Shown: one piece after another, positions 9,428 to 18,543 of the stretch
Layout of the letters: each line of letters begins with the position of its first letter
Numbering within the stretch: position 1 is the first letter of the stretch
From: Oleispira sp963851095
GTDB taxonomy: Bacteria > Pseudomonadota > Gammaproteobacteria > Pseudomonadales > Oceanobacteraceae
NCBI GenBank assembly: GCA_963851095.1
Contig: CAWKOX010000012.1
Coordinates: 1-64,000, forward strand
Reading direction: 5' to 3'
Length of the DNA stretch: 64,000 nucleotides
Notes under the pieces: generated by a model
The model's input: the letters and a program-made list of their open reading frames with translations, nothing else
Told to the model about the DNA's origin: nothing
The model's database searches: none
Made by a program: the position numbers and the translations under genes

Positions 9428-11011
9428 ATGTCAGCTTATCAAGACGATATTAAAGCCGCAGCGACAGTAATCGAAGCTGCTGGTAGCCCTTGGGAAACAA
9501 TCAGCCCAGAATCTGTAGCTCGCATGCGTGCTCAGAACAAATTCAAAACTGGCCTTGAAGTAGCTCAGTACACTGCAGACATCATGAATGCAGACATGGC
9601 TGCTTTCGATAAAGATAAGACTAAGTACACTCAGTCTTTAGGTTGCTGGCACGGTTTCGTAGGTCAACAGAAGTTGATCTCTATTAAGAAGCACTTCGGT
9701 ACTACTGAACGTAAATACCTATACCTTTCTGGTTGGATGGTTGCTGCTCTACGTTCTGAGTTCGGTCCTCTTCCTGACCAATCTATGCACGAGAAGACTT
9801 CTGTTGCTTCTTTGGTTAAAGAATTATACACATTCCTTCGTCAAGCTGACGCTCGTGAACTAGGCGGTCTTTTCCGTGAACTAGACGCAGCTCCAGAAAG
9901 CGAAAAAGCAGCTGTTCAAGCTAAGATCGACGCTCACCAGACTCACATCGTACCTATCATTGCTGATATCGATGCTGGTTTCGGTAACGCTGAAGCGACT
10001 TACTTGATGGCTAAGCAAATGATCGAAGCAGGTGCTTGTGCACTTCAGATCGAAAACCAAGTTGCTGATGAAAAGCAATGTGGTCACCAGGACGGTAAAG
10101 TAACTGTTCCTCACGCTGACTTCCATTCAAAAATCCGCGCATTGCGTTATGCTTTCCTTGAGCTAGGCATCGACAACGGTATCATCGTTGCTCGTACTGA
10201 CTCTGAAGGCGCTGGTCTTACAAAAGAAATCGCTGTTGTTAAAGAGCCAGGCGATGCTGGCGATATCTACAACTCTTTCCTAGATGTTGAAGAAGTAACT
10301 CCAGAAGAAACTGCTCCTGGCGATGTTCTAATTAGCCGTGACGGCAAGCTAGTACGTCCTAAGCGTCTTCCTTCTGGTCTATATCAGTTCCGTCAAGGTA
10401 CTGGTCATGAGCGTTGCGTATTCGATTGTATCGGTGCTATCAATGCTGGTGCAGACATGCTTTGGATCGAAACTGCAGTTCCAACTGTTAGCGAAATCGC
10501 TGGCATGATGGATGATGTTCGTAAAGTACACCCAGATGCGAAACTTGTTTATAACAACTCTCCATCTTTCAACTGGACGTTGAACTTCCGTCAACAGACT
10601 TTTGATTCTTGGGCTGCTGAAGGTAAAGACGTTTCTGCATACGATCGTGCTAACCTGATGTCTGCTGACTACGACGATTCTGAATTGTCTGCAGTTGCTG
10701 ATGCTCGCGTTAAGACTTTCCAAGCTGATACAGCTCGTGAAGCGAACGTATTCCATCACTTGATCACTCTTCCTACTTATCACACAACTGCATTGTCTGT
10801 TGATAACTTGGCTAAAGAGTACTTCGGTGAAGCGGGTATGCTTGGTTATGTTGCTGGCGTACAGCGTAAAGAGATCCGTCAAGGCATCGCTTGCGTTAAG
10901 CACCAGAACATGTCTGGTTCAGACATGGGCGACGACCACAAAGAATACTTTGCTGGCGAAAACGCTTTGAAAGCAGGCGGCGCTAAGAACACTTCTAACC
11001 AGTTCTCTTAA
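9428..11011 (+). CDS. aceA: Isocitrate lyase (long Pseudomonas-type)
   Basis: 527 residues. It cleaves isocitrate to glyoxylate and succinate in the glyoxylate shunt, allowing growth on acetate or fatty acids. The active-site loop DEKQCGHQDGKV is present with catalytic Cys218, as are the (beta/alpha)8 elements DIDAGFGN (metal site) and IVARTDS. The length and inserted region match the long isocitrate lyase subfamily of Pseudomonas and marine gammaproteobacteria rather than the ~434-residue E. coli form. AAGGA precedes the ATG. Codon use looks strongly biased, suggesting high expression. It is a single-gene unit with a terminator behind it. Confidence 0.95.
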   Translation: MSAYQDDIKAAATVIEAAGSPWETISPESVARMRAQNKFKTGLEVAQYTADIMNADMAAFDKDKTKYTQSLGCWHGFVGQQKLISIKKHFGTTERKYLYLSGWMVAALRSEFGPLPDQSMHEKTSVASLVKELYTFLRQADARELGGLFRELDAAPESEKAAVQAKIDAHQTHIVPIIADIDAGFGNAEATYLMAKQMIEAGACALQIENQVADEKQCGHQDGKVTVPHADFHSKIRALRYAFLELGIDNGIIVARTDSEGAGLTKEIAVVKEPGDAGDIYNSFLDVEEVTPEETAPGDVLISRDGKLVRPKRLPSGLYQFRQGTGHERCVFDCIGAINAGADMLWIETAVPTVSEIAGMMDDVRKVHPDAKLVYNNSPSFNWTLNFRQQTFDSWAAEGKDVSAYDRANLMSADYDDSELSAVADARVKTFQADTAREANVFHHLITLPTYHTTALSVDNLAKEYFGEAGMLGYVAGVQRKEIRQGIACVKHQNMSGSDMGDDHKEYFAGENALKAGGAKNTSNQFS

Positions 11012-11070
11012 TTGAGGCTCTCTTAACAGAGAGTGGTTAGTTCGACTTACCCAGTAAGTCGACTGTTCTA

Positions 11071-11111
11071 AAAAAGAGGTCATCCTTATTTATTTAAGGA
11101 TGGCCTTTTTT
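11071..11111 (+). terminator. Rho-independent terminator after aceA
   Basis: AGGTCATCCTTA (11077-11088) pairs with TAAGGATGGCCT (11095-11106), with one G-U pair and a short loop, then a T run. A second hairpin, TCGACTTA/TAAGTCGA (11042-11061), lies just upstream without a T run. Confidence 0.85.
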
Positions 11112-11274
11112 ATGTCTGTAAGAAACTAAAACCAAGAGCAAAAAGTACTTTTAATAATACTTTGTAAGTGTCAGTTGATGAGAATAGAGATTGAGGGTTA
11201 GAGATTCGGGAAGTAAATAATAGTGGGGGATGGGTGATGCTACTAGGCAGTCCTCATATAAATCATAGCGCTTG

Positions 11275-12048
11275 CTAAGGAGTGACTTTACCAAGCTCTA
11301 GGGTAGGAGAAAATTCAAAGGTAGATCCAATCTCTTTTGGTATTTTAGGGTAGGGGTTAGCAGCGAGTGCAGCTTTCTTTGCCCAATCATCAATTTCTAA
11401 ATTACCGCTGGATTGAATGACCTTCACACTGGTCGCGAATGATCCATATTCCAGTTTTATTTTTAAGCGAACCGTGCCTTGATACTCCGCACTGGCTTCT
11501 AAGCGCTGTCTCAAATACTGCTTCAGTACACGTCGATAAGAAGTATAGGTTGGGTCTTCATTGCCTTCAAGTGCTTCAACTTGTGCACGGCTATCGTTAT
11601 TAACCTGACTGTCTTGCTTAATTTTTGCTTTAGCCTCATTAACCTTTGTTTTCTCAACTAGCTCCTTTATTTCAGTTGTATCAGTACTGGGTTCGAGAGT
11701 GTCTTCTATTATTTCTGCTTGGGTTTTTACCTTGCTAGGACTCTGGCTGCTAATGATCTCTGGAGCTTTACTCTTTTCTTTGGTTTGCGCAGTTTCTTGC
11801 TTAAGAACTTGTTCTTCAACGGCCTCCGTTGGTTCGCTGGCTTGAGATATATCATCATTGTGTTGCTGACTGATTTGACCTGTTTGAGCGTGCTGTACGA
11901 GTTCTCGATCTTGTTTATCGAGTCGGGCATGGATAATTGAACGTTCAGATAGATAAGGCTCAGGCTGCTCGCCCGATATCAACAGCAAGCCGTGTATAGC
12001 GATCGAAATTATAAGTGTTATGGCCAGCTTTGAGGTCGAAGATCGCAC
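11275..12048 (-). CDS. TonB-family energy transducer
   Basis: 257 residues with GTG start; AAGGA lies about 10 bases upstream. One N-terminal membrane anchor (LAITLIISIAIHGLLLI) is followed by a long hydrophilic E/K/T/S-rich linker (about residues 30-165) and a C-terminal TonB domain. In that domain, YQGTVRLKIKLEYGSFATSVKVIQSSGNLEIDDWAKKAALAANPYPKIPKEI shows the usual strand-turn-helix layout. It is expected to span the periplasm and energise outer-membrane receptors or drive a related process. No ExbB/ExbD or receptor is adjacent, so it may be an accessory TonB. The linker is less Pro-rich than in classical TonB. Confidence 0.8.
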   Translation of the reverse strand: MRSSTSKLAITLIISIAIHGLLLISGEQPEPYLSERSIIHARLDKQDRELVQHAQTGQISQQHNDDISQASEPTEAVEEQVLKQETAQTKEKSKAPEIISSQSPSKVKTQAEIIEDTLEPSTDTTEIKELVEKTKVNEAKAKIKQDSQVNNDSRAQVEALEGNEDPTYTSYRRVLKQYLRQRLEASAEYQGTVRLKIKLEYGSFATSVKVIQSSGNLEIDDWAKKAALAANPYPKIPKEIGSTFEFSPTLELGKVTP

Positions 12049-12260
12049 GTTTTTTAATCAATCCTTATTTTTTATGAATAACAGTTAGAAGTGGTTTAAA
12101 CATGATAATAGACCAGAGTACTAGGCTCTATCTTTTTCAGCAAATAAGCTGTGCTAGCGGTAGGATTTATAGATTGAGCAGGGTATTATTAGTGCCTAAA
12201 TTGATATAGGTTAATGCGTTTAGCATTAGCACACTTTCTACTCATTAATGGAGATTTAAA

Positions 12261-12863
12261 ATGAGCGTATTAGTCGGTAAAAAAGCACCAGATTTCACAG
12301 TTCCAGCCGTACTTGGTAACGGTACTATCGTTGACGAGTTTTCTTTATCTGAAACAATTAATGGCAAATACGGTATCGTATTTTTCTACCCATTAGATTT
12401 CACTTTTGTATGTCCTTCTGAGTTGATCGCTTTGGATCACCGTATGGATACTTTCACTAAGCTAGGCGTTGAAGTCATCGGTGTTTCTATCGATTCTCAC
12501 TTCACTCACAATGCTTGGAGAAATACTCCAATTAATCAAGGTGGTATTGGCCCAGTTAAGTACACTTTGGCGGCTGACATCGATCACGGAATCGTTAAAG
12601 CATACGATGTTGAAACTGAAGGCGGCGTAGCACTACGTGGCGCATTCATCATCGATAAAGAAGGTGTTGTTCGTTCACAGATCATTAACGATCTTCCACT
12701 AGGTCGTAACATGGATGAGCTAGTACGCTTGGTTGAAGCTCTACAATTCCACGAAGAGCATGGCGAAGTTTGTCCTGCTGGTTGGAACAAAGGCGATAAG
12801 GGTATGAACGCTTCTCCAGAAGGCGTTGCTAAGTACCTAGCCGACGAATCTGACAAGCTTTAA
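12261..12863 (+). CDS. Typical 2-Cys peroxiredoxin (AhpC/Prx1 type)
   Basis: 200 residues, full length. It reduces peroxides through a peroxidatic Cys51 (FTFVCPSE) and a resolving Cys171 (GEVCPAGW); the DFTF and R-bearing elements of the Prx1/AhpC group are in place. GGAG precedes the ATG. It is a single-gene unit with its own terminator. The gene is next to a bacteriohemerythrin, but this may only be proximity. Codon use suggests high expression. It could be called ahpC or prx1, and I do not choose between them. Confidence 0.93.
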   Translation: MSVLVGKKAPDFTVPAVLGNGTIVDEFSLSETINGKYGIVFFYPLDFTFVCPSELIALDHRMDTFTKLGVEVIGVSIDSHFTHNAWRNTPINQGGIGPVKYTLAADIDHGIVKAYDVETEGGVALRGAFIIDKEGVVRSQIINDLPLGRNMDELVRLVEALQFHEEHGEVCPAGWNKGDKGMNASPEGVAKYLADESDKL

Positions 12864-12895
12864 GCTATTCTAATAGCTTATTGATGTATGTCGAT

Positions 12896-12928
12896 AAAAA
12901 GAGCCTCGCACTAGCGGGGCTTTTTTTT
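12896..12928 (+). terminator. Rho-independent terminator after the peroxiredoxin gene
   Basis: AGCCTCGC (12902-12909) pairs with GCGGGGCT (12914-12921), with one G-U pair and a CTA-containing loop, followed by eight T. Confidence 0.9.
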
Positions 12929-13034
12929 GCCTGTATAGCACTAATACTGAGTCGAAAGAATGCACTTATGATACAAATCAATGTGTAAGAACCAAGATTC
13001 TGTAATGATTTCTAAAACTTTTAGAGAATCAACC

Positions 13035-13448
13035 ATGATCGACTTCCATCAATTGCCAAAAGTTGAATTAGACTTTATGAATACAGAGCACCAAGAAGCT
13101 GTTGATATTTATAATAAAATTGAACGAGATTATCTACTTCATGACGTGGACAGTGTTATAAGCGGGATTCTCGATATACAGGAACACTGTATCAGCCACT
13201 TTGCTCATGAAGAACAGGTGATGAAAAATAACTGTTATCCACCTCTCCAGGTGCATAAAGAAGCCCATGATAGGGTGCTAATGGAAATTGATATGGTGGT
13301 TAAGCAGCTTAAAAACCACAGAGATTTGAGTAAGATTGCCCATTATATAGAGCGAGGTTTTCCGAACTGGTTTTCACAGCATTTAAATACAATGGATAAA
13401 ATGGCTGCAGAATTCATCAGTGGGCAAAAATTGAGAAAAGTAGGCTAG
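13035..13448 (+). CDS. Bacteriohemerythrin
   Basis: About 137 residues from the ATG at 13035, with AGAGAA just upstream. The open frame extends to 12981, but that extension does not look like family sequence. The di-iron ligands of hemerythrins can all be seen in order: MNTEHQE, HCISHFAHEEQVM (the HxxxE set), VHKEAHDR, and WFSQHLNTMDK near the C-terminus (HxxxxD). It should bind O2 at a non-haem di-iron centre, for oxygen storage, delivery or sensing. No methyl-accepting or GGDEF domain is fused to it. Confidence 0.9.
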   Translation: MIDFHQLPKVELDFMNTEHQEAVDIYNKIERDYLLHDVDSVISGILDIQEHCISHFAHEEQVMKNNCYPPLQVHKEAHDRVLMEIDMVVKQLKNHRDLSKIAHYIERGFPNWFSQHLNTMDKMAAEFISGQKLRKVG

Positions 13449-13482
13449 AGGTTTATTACTTTAATCATTCCTATGGGGTTAC

Positions 13483-14538
13483 TTAACGAATTAAGCAAAC
13501 CGCATGAAATCCAGATTCTGTCATAATGTACGCCGCTGCTTGGCTGCGGCTGCCTCCGTCACAATAAACGACATAATGAAAATCATGATTCATTCCGGCC
13601 AGCTTCTCGCGAATGCGATTAAGTGGAATGTTTTCACTGTTCTTTAAGGGGTTGTGTCGGAATTCTTCTGGGTGACGAACATCAATTAAAACAGTTCCAG
13701 AATCACCCTCATCCATTTGGATTTTGAGCTCTTCCATTGTGATGGACTTAATAATGGGCTTTTTCAGTAGCTCATCAAAATCTACCTTGTCTAAAACCAT
13801 AAGCGAACCATTACTCGCCATTGTAACGGTCGCATTGCGCACGCTCTCAGCGATTAATGCATCTTCTCCGAAGCAATGGCCGGTTTGGATGGCCGCTAAA
13901 ACTTTTTCTTTATGTCTGTCGCCTTGAGTAACAATGGCACGCCCCTGTTTAATTACGTAAAACTCATCACCCTGTGCAGCCTCTTGTACGATAATCTCCC
14001 CAATTTTTACTTCTCGTTCTTTAAAACGAGATAGTAACTTTTGGATATTGGCAGGGGGGATGCGTGTAAATAGGGGGGATGTTAATAATGCATCCATCCA
14101 GTCCAATGTCTCGACATTTGAATCGTCACTCGAGTCGTGCTCTTCGTTAGAGTCATCATCGTCTAAATCTTCTGAGAGCTGAGACCATGTTGTGACTAGG
14201 TCTAGATACTCACGATCAATGCTGTAGAACTGACATGTTGTGGTCGTAATGGCAGAAGAGCGATGTATGTGAGAGCTATTGTCTAAAGCAAGATAGTTAT
14301 CTTCACTATCAGCAGTTACTTTTGTAACGTTAAAATTTTCATCAGCTAGGTCAATTTCGCCACTCATTAGAAAGTGGCACTCGTGATCTTTACTACCGCG
14401 CTTAAAGAGAATCTTACCTTTTTCTAATGTATGTACTCTAAGTTGATTGGTCAGATCTTTTATACAGGCAGCGGTTAAGTAGTCAAAAGGAATAAATCCT
14501 TTTAACTTATCTGAGTCTATATTGCTTGAAGTCGTCAT
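13483..14538 (-). CDS. Two cyclic-nucleotide-binding domains plus rhodanese domain
   Basis: About 351 residues from the ATG at 14538, which has GAAGAAGAGA just upstream; a TTG at 14553 is also in frame. The first cNMP-binding-like domain (about residues 10-115) lacks a clear phosphate-binding cassette. An acidic linker (DDDDSNEEHDSSDDS) follows. The second domain has FGEDALIAESVRNATV, a good cassette. A C-terminal rhodanese domain carries the CDGGSRS loop with catalytic Cys near residue 326. A Crp-like DNA-binding domain is absent. Such proteins may couple nucleotide or redox signals to sulfur transfer; the actual role is unknown. Confidence 0.85.
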   Translation of the reverse strand: MTTSSNIDSDKLKGFIPFDYLTAACIKDLTNQLRVHTLEKGKILFKRGSKDHECHFLMSGEIDLADENFNVTKVTADSEDNYLALDNSSHIHRSSAITTTTCQFYSIDREYLDLVTTWSQLSEDLDDDDSNEEHDSSDDSNVETLDWMDALLTSPLFTRIPPANIQKLLSRFKEREVKIGEIIVQEAAQGDEFYVIKQGRAIVTQGDRHKEKVLAAIQTGHCFGEDALIAESVRNATVTMASNGSLMVLDKVDFDELLKKPIIKSITMEELKIQMDEGDSGTVLIDVRHPEEFRHNPLKNSENIPLNRIREKLAGMNHDFHYVVYCDGGSRSQAAAYIMTESGFHAVCLIR

Positions 14539-14687
14539 ACTTCTCTTCTTCAAAATGATACTGCAAAGGTAATCGTTCTTTTAACTATAGCTAATCTTAG
14601 TGGTTGGGTAAATTAATTAACAAATTCAATGCCCCTAGGGTACATTTTTTATTAAAACGAGCATCGGTTATTGTGTGGATTAATAGG

Positions 14688-15377
14688 CTATTCGCTTGGT
14701 AATATTATGTGGTGAATAAGATCTTTTGGCTGCTTGCTGGGGCTAAAGGGAATTCTTCCTAAACAGGGGGCTTGTAGATGATTTTTTAAGTAAACGAAGT
14801 TAGCTTCTTGTTCACTCATTTCAGGATCAATATGATTTGCGACCCAGCCGACGAAGTTTAGTTTAGTCGCAAGTATGAGTTGCTGAGTCAATAGCGCATG
14901 ATTAATACAGCCTAACTTCATACCGACGACAAGAACGACGTCATGATTGAGTTGTTGAGCAAAATCCGCCAGTGTATGTTCATTATTCAAAGGCACTAAC
15001 CAGCCTCCAGCGCCTTCAATTAAGAGAAGGTCAGCAACCTGTTTCAGCCCTGTTTGGCATTGTTCTAACAAGCTGTTTAAGGTCAGTTGGTTATTATTCA
15101 GCTCGGCTGCGATATGCGGTGCGATGGGTTGAGGAAAGGCGATTGGGTTATGCACTGCATAGTTTCTTTTAATACTGCTGGCCGCTTGTAAAGAGAGCGC
15201 ATCCTCATTGTGCCATTCTCCCGAAGGGTTTTGCTCTAGCGACCACTCACAGCCAGCAGCGATAGGCTTCAAGCCAAACGTCGAAAGACCAAGCGACTGC
15301 GCTTTATACAATAACGTTGTGGCGACGAAGGTTTTACCTGCGTCGGTATCTGTTCCAGTGATAAATAGCTTCTGCAT
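14688..15377 (-). CDS. bioD: Dethiobiotin synthetase
   Basis: About 229 residues. It closes the ureido ring of 7,8-diaminononanoate with CO2 and ATP, the step before BioB. The start is set at the ATG at 15377, because MQKLFITGTDTDAGKT is the canonical N-terminus with its P-loop (residues 8-16). The open frame upstream to 15446 is not family-like. LLIEGAGGWLVPL is the second signature. It is the last gene of the bioF-bioH-bioC-bioD transcript, 44 bp after bioC. The ribosome-binding site is weak, so translation may be coupled. Confidence 0.93.
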   Translation of the reverse strand: MQKLFITGTDTDAGKTFVATTLLYKAQSLGLSTFGLKPIAAGCEWSLEQNPSGEWHNEDALSLQAASSIKRNYAVHNPIAFPQPIAPHIAAELNNNQLTLNSLLEQCQTGLKQVADLLLIEGAGGWLVPLNNEHTLADFAQQLNHDVVLVVGMKLGCINHALLTQQLILATKLNFVGWVANHIDPEMSEQEANFVYLKNHLQAPCLGRIPFSPSKQPKDLIHHIILPSE

Positions 15378-15421
15378 GGGGGGCCAATATAATAAATGTA
15401 GTAATGAATAAGGTTCTAGAA

Positions 15422-16387
15422 TTAGCGCTTGCGTGCAATCACCCAAATTAAATCATAAGTCAGTGACAGTGTTGAGGGAGGCGCAGTTGGCTCCTCTTGT
15501 GCTGACTTTCTCAATTTAGAATGACACACATTACGGTATGCATCATCTAGCTTTCTCAATCGTTCACGGCCGCCCAAGCCTTGACGGCGGCCAGGGTTAA
15601 CATTAGTTGCACCAATGGCTTTTAATTCTTTTAATAAACTGGATAAATTTTTGTGATGCTGCACAACTTCTTGTTGCTGACAGCTCTCAATATCAAAAAA
15701 TTGCTCACAGTCGTTAATTACCTGAGATTTTGAACTGAAACTATTCACGTGTACAAAAGGGTCGACTTGCTGCCAAGCAGACTTTAATTCATGCATGGTA
15801 CGGGGCCCCAATGTTGCGAAAGCAAATAAACCGCCTGGTTTTATAACCCGGCTAGCTTCACTAAACAGTTGCCGAACTTGTTCACTCCATTGCACCATCA
15901 GGTTTGAATAAATTCCGTTAAAGCATGCGCTGGCAAACGGAAGGTTTTCCGCATCGGCAGTCACTGCATGAAAGGGCAACTGTGCTAGTTTTTGATGGCT
16001 GGTGACAGACATTCCATGAGCAAGGTCAGCCCCGGTAATACGTTGAATGCCTTGTTCAATCAAGGTCGGCACGGCAAACCCTGTTCCGCAGCCCAAATCT
16101 AGCCAGTGCGATAGACCACTTTCCTGGGGCTGTGTAATAGGGGAGTTAATGAAAGAGCTCAACTGCTTTACTAGCTCTAAGGCCGAATATTGTTGGATGC
16201 GTGCAGCTTGGTCGTAAGATTGTGAGGAGCGACTGAATTGACTGGCGACTTGTTGCTTTGCTCTATGCGCATGAGCGGTTGCTAGGTTATTGTCTGATTC
16301 GCCATCAAGACTTGTTACTGTGGAGCGACCAGAAACGCTTGCCATGGCACTGTTGCTATTAGCTTGCTCGGATAAACAGGTTGTCAT
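15422..16387 (-). CDS. bioC: Malonyl-ACP O-methyltransferase
   Basis: 321 residues. It methylates the free carboxyl of malonyl-ACP with SAM so that fatty-acid enzymes can build pimeloyl-ACP methyl ester. SAM motif I LDLGCGTGFAVPTL and the downstream FNGIYSNLMVQW and PGGLFAFATLGPRTMHEL are typical of BioC, as is the C-terminal NVNPGRRQGL. About 45 residues precede the conserved QVASQFSRSSQSYDQAARIQ segment, an N-terminal extension longer than in E. coli BioC (251 aa), so a later start (for example 16345) is possible. It lies between bioH and bioD in the same operon. Confidence 0.92.
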   Translation of the reverse strand: MTTCLSEQANSNSAMASVSGRSTVTSLDGESDNNLATAHAHRAKQQVASQFSRSSQSYDQAARIQQYSALELVKQLSSFINSPITQPQESGLSHWLDLGCGTGFAVPTLIEQGIQRITGADLAHGMSVTSHQKLAQLPFHAVTADAENLPFASACFNGIYSNLMVQWSEQVRQLFSEASRVIKPGGLFAFATLGPRTMHELKSAWQQVDPFVHVNSFSSKSQVINDCEQFFDIESCQQQEVVQHHKNLSSLLKELKAIGATNVNPGRRQGLGGRERLRKLDDAYRNVCHSKLRKSAQEEPTAPPSTLSLTYDLIWVIARKR

Positions 16388-16417
16388 AGAAAGGGGCTCC
16401 GCTCCAAATCAGACTTA

Positions 16418-17167
16418 TCAGAATCGCTCAATGACAAGGTCATTGGCAGATTTGAAGGTGAGCTGATTATAAATTGATGATATATGCTTCAGAACAACTT
16501 CTGGAGACTGAATAAATAATGCATGACAGGTATCAAATACCAACTCTGAGCGACCCTGGCCATGACTGTGTGGTGGTGCAACTAAGGCATCGTGCTCAGC
16601 AAATAAATGCAGGCATAAACAGGATGCCTTGGGCATGGCGGTAAAGTCGTATTGACCTAGCCAGCGTAGTTGATTTGCCATCGCACTATTAGGCTCTATC
16701 TGCTGATGGGCCAAATAACGAATAATGCCCTTCGGCGAATCAATACCTTGAGCGCAGAGTGCTAAAAATCGGATTTTAGTTTTTTGCGGAGTACTTTCGT
16801 AACTCGATACAAAATTATTAAAGCGTGTTTGAGGCATGCCATACGGCCACTGAGGTGCGCGACAAAATTTAGGCGCTGTGGCTAGGGTAATGAGTGCCGC
16901 AGGGACTGGTTGGCAATGCGCTACAGCCTCAGCCAGTGCTCCGCCCAGTGACCATCCAACTAGAATGGCATTCTTTGGCAGGGCTTTGCAGATGTCTTGC
17001 ACTGCATCATCAAAATTTTCGAAGTCTTCCCAGCGATACCAATAATGTTGGCCTGGAAGATTGTGCGCGAGCTCGGTAAAAACTTCAGCTTTGAAGCTCC
17101 AGCCGGGAAACCAGACCCAAACTTGAGGGCTTTTACACTCAGAAGAAAATGCGAACTCAAGCGCCAT
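16418..17167 (-). CDS. bioH: Pimeloyl-ACP methyl ester carboxylesterase
   Basis: 249 residues, alpha/beta hydrolase. It removes the methyl group that BioC added, releasing pimeloyl-ACP for BioF. The nucleophile elbow GWSLGGA has Ser73; Asp (AEHDALV) and His (DTCHALF) complete the triad in order. It begins 11 bp before the end of bioF, so translation is probably coupled, and bioC follows 30 bp later. The position between bioF and bioC supports BioH rather than another esterase. Confidence 0.9.
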   Translation of the reverse strand: MALEFAFSSECKSPQVWVWFPGWSFKAEVFTELAHNLPGQHYWYRWEDFENFDDAVQDICKALPKNAILVGWSLGGALAEAVAHCQPVPAALITLATAPKFCRAPQWPYGMPQTRFNNFVSSYESTPQKTKIRFLALCAQGIDSPKGIIRYLAHQQIEPNSAMANQLRWLGQYDFTAMPKASCLCLHLFAEHDALVAPPHSHGQGRSELVFDTCHALFIQSPEVVLKHISSIYNQLTFKSANDLVIERF

Positions 17168-18383
17168 AACCAGACTCCAAAATAGGTACTAAAGAGGTCA
17201 ATAAATAATCGATGTCTTTTTCAGTATGGCTGGCGGTGAGTGTTATGCGTAATCGGGCACTGCCTTTTGCGACGGTTGGGGGACGAATGGCAGTTACCAA
17301 AATCCCTTGCTGCTTAAGCTGCTGACTAATTGCGACAGCATTAGCATCATCGCCGATTAATAGCGGCTGAATGGCGGTACTAGACGGCATTATGTTTAAT
17401 GCTAAATGCTGTGCTTGCTGGCGAAAATAATCGATGTTAGCTGCCAATAACGCTTGCTGCTTGCCTGTCATTACAACTTCTAGGTTGGTCTGCATAGCAC
17501 TCGCTAGCGCTGCTGGAATCGCTGTAGTATAGATATACGGGCGAGCAAATTGGATAAGGTACTCGATCAACTCTTCAGAGCCCGCAATAAAAGCCCCGTA
17601 TCCACCCAAACCTTTCCCTAAGGTTCCCATGTAAATGGGTACTTGTTCAGCGGTTAAGCCTTGCTTGGCGTGGCTTCCGGTATGTGCCGAATTGCCTAGC
17701 ACAGCAAAACCATGGGCATCATCAATCATTAATAATGCTTGATGCTGCTGACAAATAGTTGCCAGCTCAGCCAGATTCGCTTGATCACCATCCATACTGA
17801 ATACCGCATCCGTCGCAACTAATGACAAACTGCTTACGGTTTGCTCATTTAATGAGCTGCTTGATGCAGTAACTAAAGATTCTGGCGCTGACGTTTGGTG
17901 CTGTTTGAGGAAGTGTGATAAATGAGCACCATCATTATGACGATAGCGGTGCATTTTGGCACTGCTAATAAGGCCACCATCAATCAGAGAAGCATGATTT
18001 AACTTATCTTGGTAGAGATGATCTTGGCGGCGGAGCAAGGTTTGTAAAACGGCTAGATTGGCCATATAGCCATTGGCAAATAATAGTGCACGAGGATAGC
18101 CGACAGACTCCGCTAGCGCTTGCTCTAGTTGCTGGTGGGCGCTGCTGTGGCCACATACAAGATGCGATGCACCACTACCCATTCCCCAAGCTTTAGCCGC
18201 ATTACTTAAGGGCTCTGTTTGTTGCGCCAAGCCCAAGTAATCATTACTCGAAAAATTGAGCAAGGATTGTCCATCAACCAAAATTCGAGCGGATTGGGGG
18301 CTGCCCACATTAATGCGTTGGCGCCAAAGGTTATCTGCTTTGCGTTGTTGAACCGCTTGATGAATACGTTGCTGCCAAGACAT
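17157..18383 (-). CDS. bioF: 8-amino-7-oxononanoate synthase
   Basis: 408 residues, somewhat longer than E. coli BioF (384). This PLP enzyme condenses pimeloyl-ACP with alanine. Visible features: FSSNDYLGLA near the N-terminus, SGASHLVCGH, DDAHGFAVLG (residues 221-230) and the Schiff-base lysine in GTLGKGLGG (Lys257). The extra length is a loop around residues 162-186 (TSAPESLVTASSSSLNEQ). It is first in the minus-strand operon and divergent from bioA. In many relatives bioB precedes bioF; here it does not. Confidence 0.94.
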   Translation of the reverse strand: MSWQQRIHQAVQQRKADNLWRQRINVGSPQSARILVDGQSLLNFSSNDYLGLAQQTEPLSNAAKAWGMGSGASHLVCGHSSAHQQLEQALAESVGYPRALLFANGYMANLAVLQTLLRRQDHLYQDKLNHASLIDGGLISSAKMHRYRHNDGAHLSHFLKQHQTSAPESLVTASSSSLNEQTVSSLSLVATDAVFSMDGDQANLAELATICQQHQALLMIDDAHGFAVLGNSAHTGSHAKQGLTAEQVPIYMGTLGKGLGGYGAFIAGSEELIEYLIQFARPYIYTTAIPAALASAMQTNLEVVMTGKQQALLAANIDYFRQQAQHLALNIMPSSTAIQPLLIGDDANAVAISQQLKQQGILVTAIRPPTVAKGSARLRITLTASHTEKDIDYLLTSLVPILESGYGA

Positions 18384-18446
18384 GCTATTGAATAAATCCC
18401 AAACTCGACTTAATGAATATAGGGCATCATAATGCAGGGAATAAAA

Positions 18447-18479
18447 CAGTCAACCTAGTTTGATGTTTATGGTTTACTA
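18447..18479. promoter_or_regulatory. Candidate BirA operator between bioF and bioA
   Basis: CAGTCAACC (18447-18455), 15 bases, then GGTTTACTA (18471-18479). Compared with the known BirA site TTGTAAACC-N14-16-GGTTTACAA, the right half matches 8/9 and the left half 6/9, with an allowed spacing. It lies in the 160-bp divergent region, exactly where BirA represses both arms in enterobacteria. Assignment by eye. Confidence 0.5.
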
Positions 18480-18513
18480 GTGGTGAATTACAGTTTATTA
18501 GTGGTGATTTACA
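18472..18513 (+). repeat. Imperfect 21-bp tandem repeat in the bioA leader
   Basis: Two adjacent copies, GTTTACTAGTGG... (18472-18492) and GTTTATTAGTGG... (18493-18513), differ at two positions. The first overlaps the right half of the candidate BirA site. The repeat ends 30 bp before the bioA start. Confidence 0.7.
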
Positions 18514-18543
18514 GATGAAAAATACAGCGGAGCCAACCCAGCA

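Noticed and set aside
15378..15446. N-terminal extension of BioD
   Set aside because: The extra 23 residues are not family-like, and the P-loop should lie at the very start of the protein.
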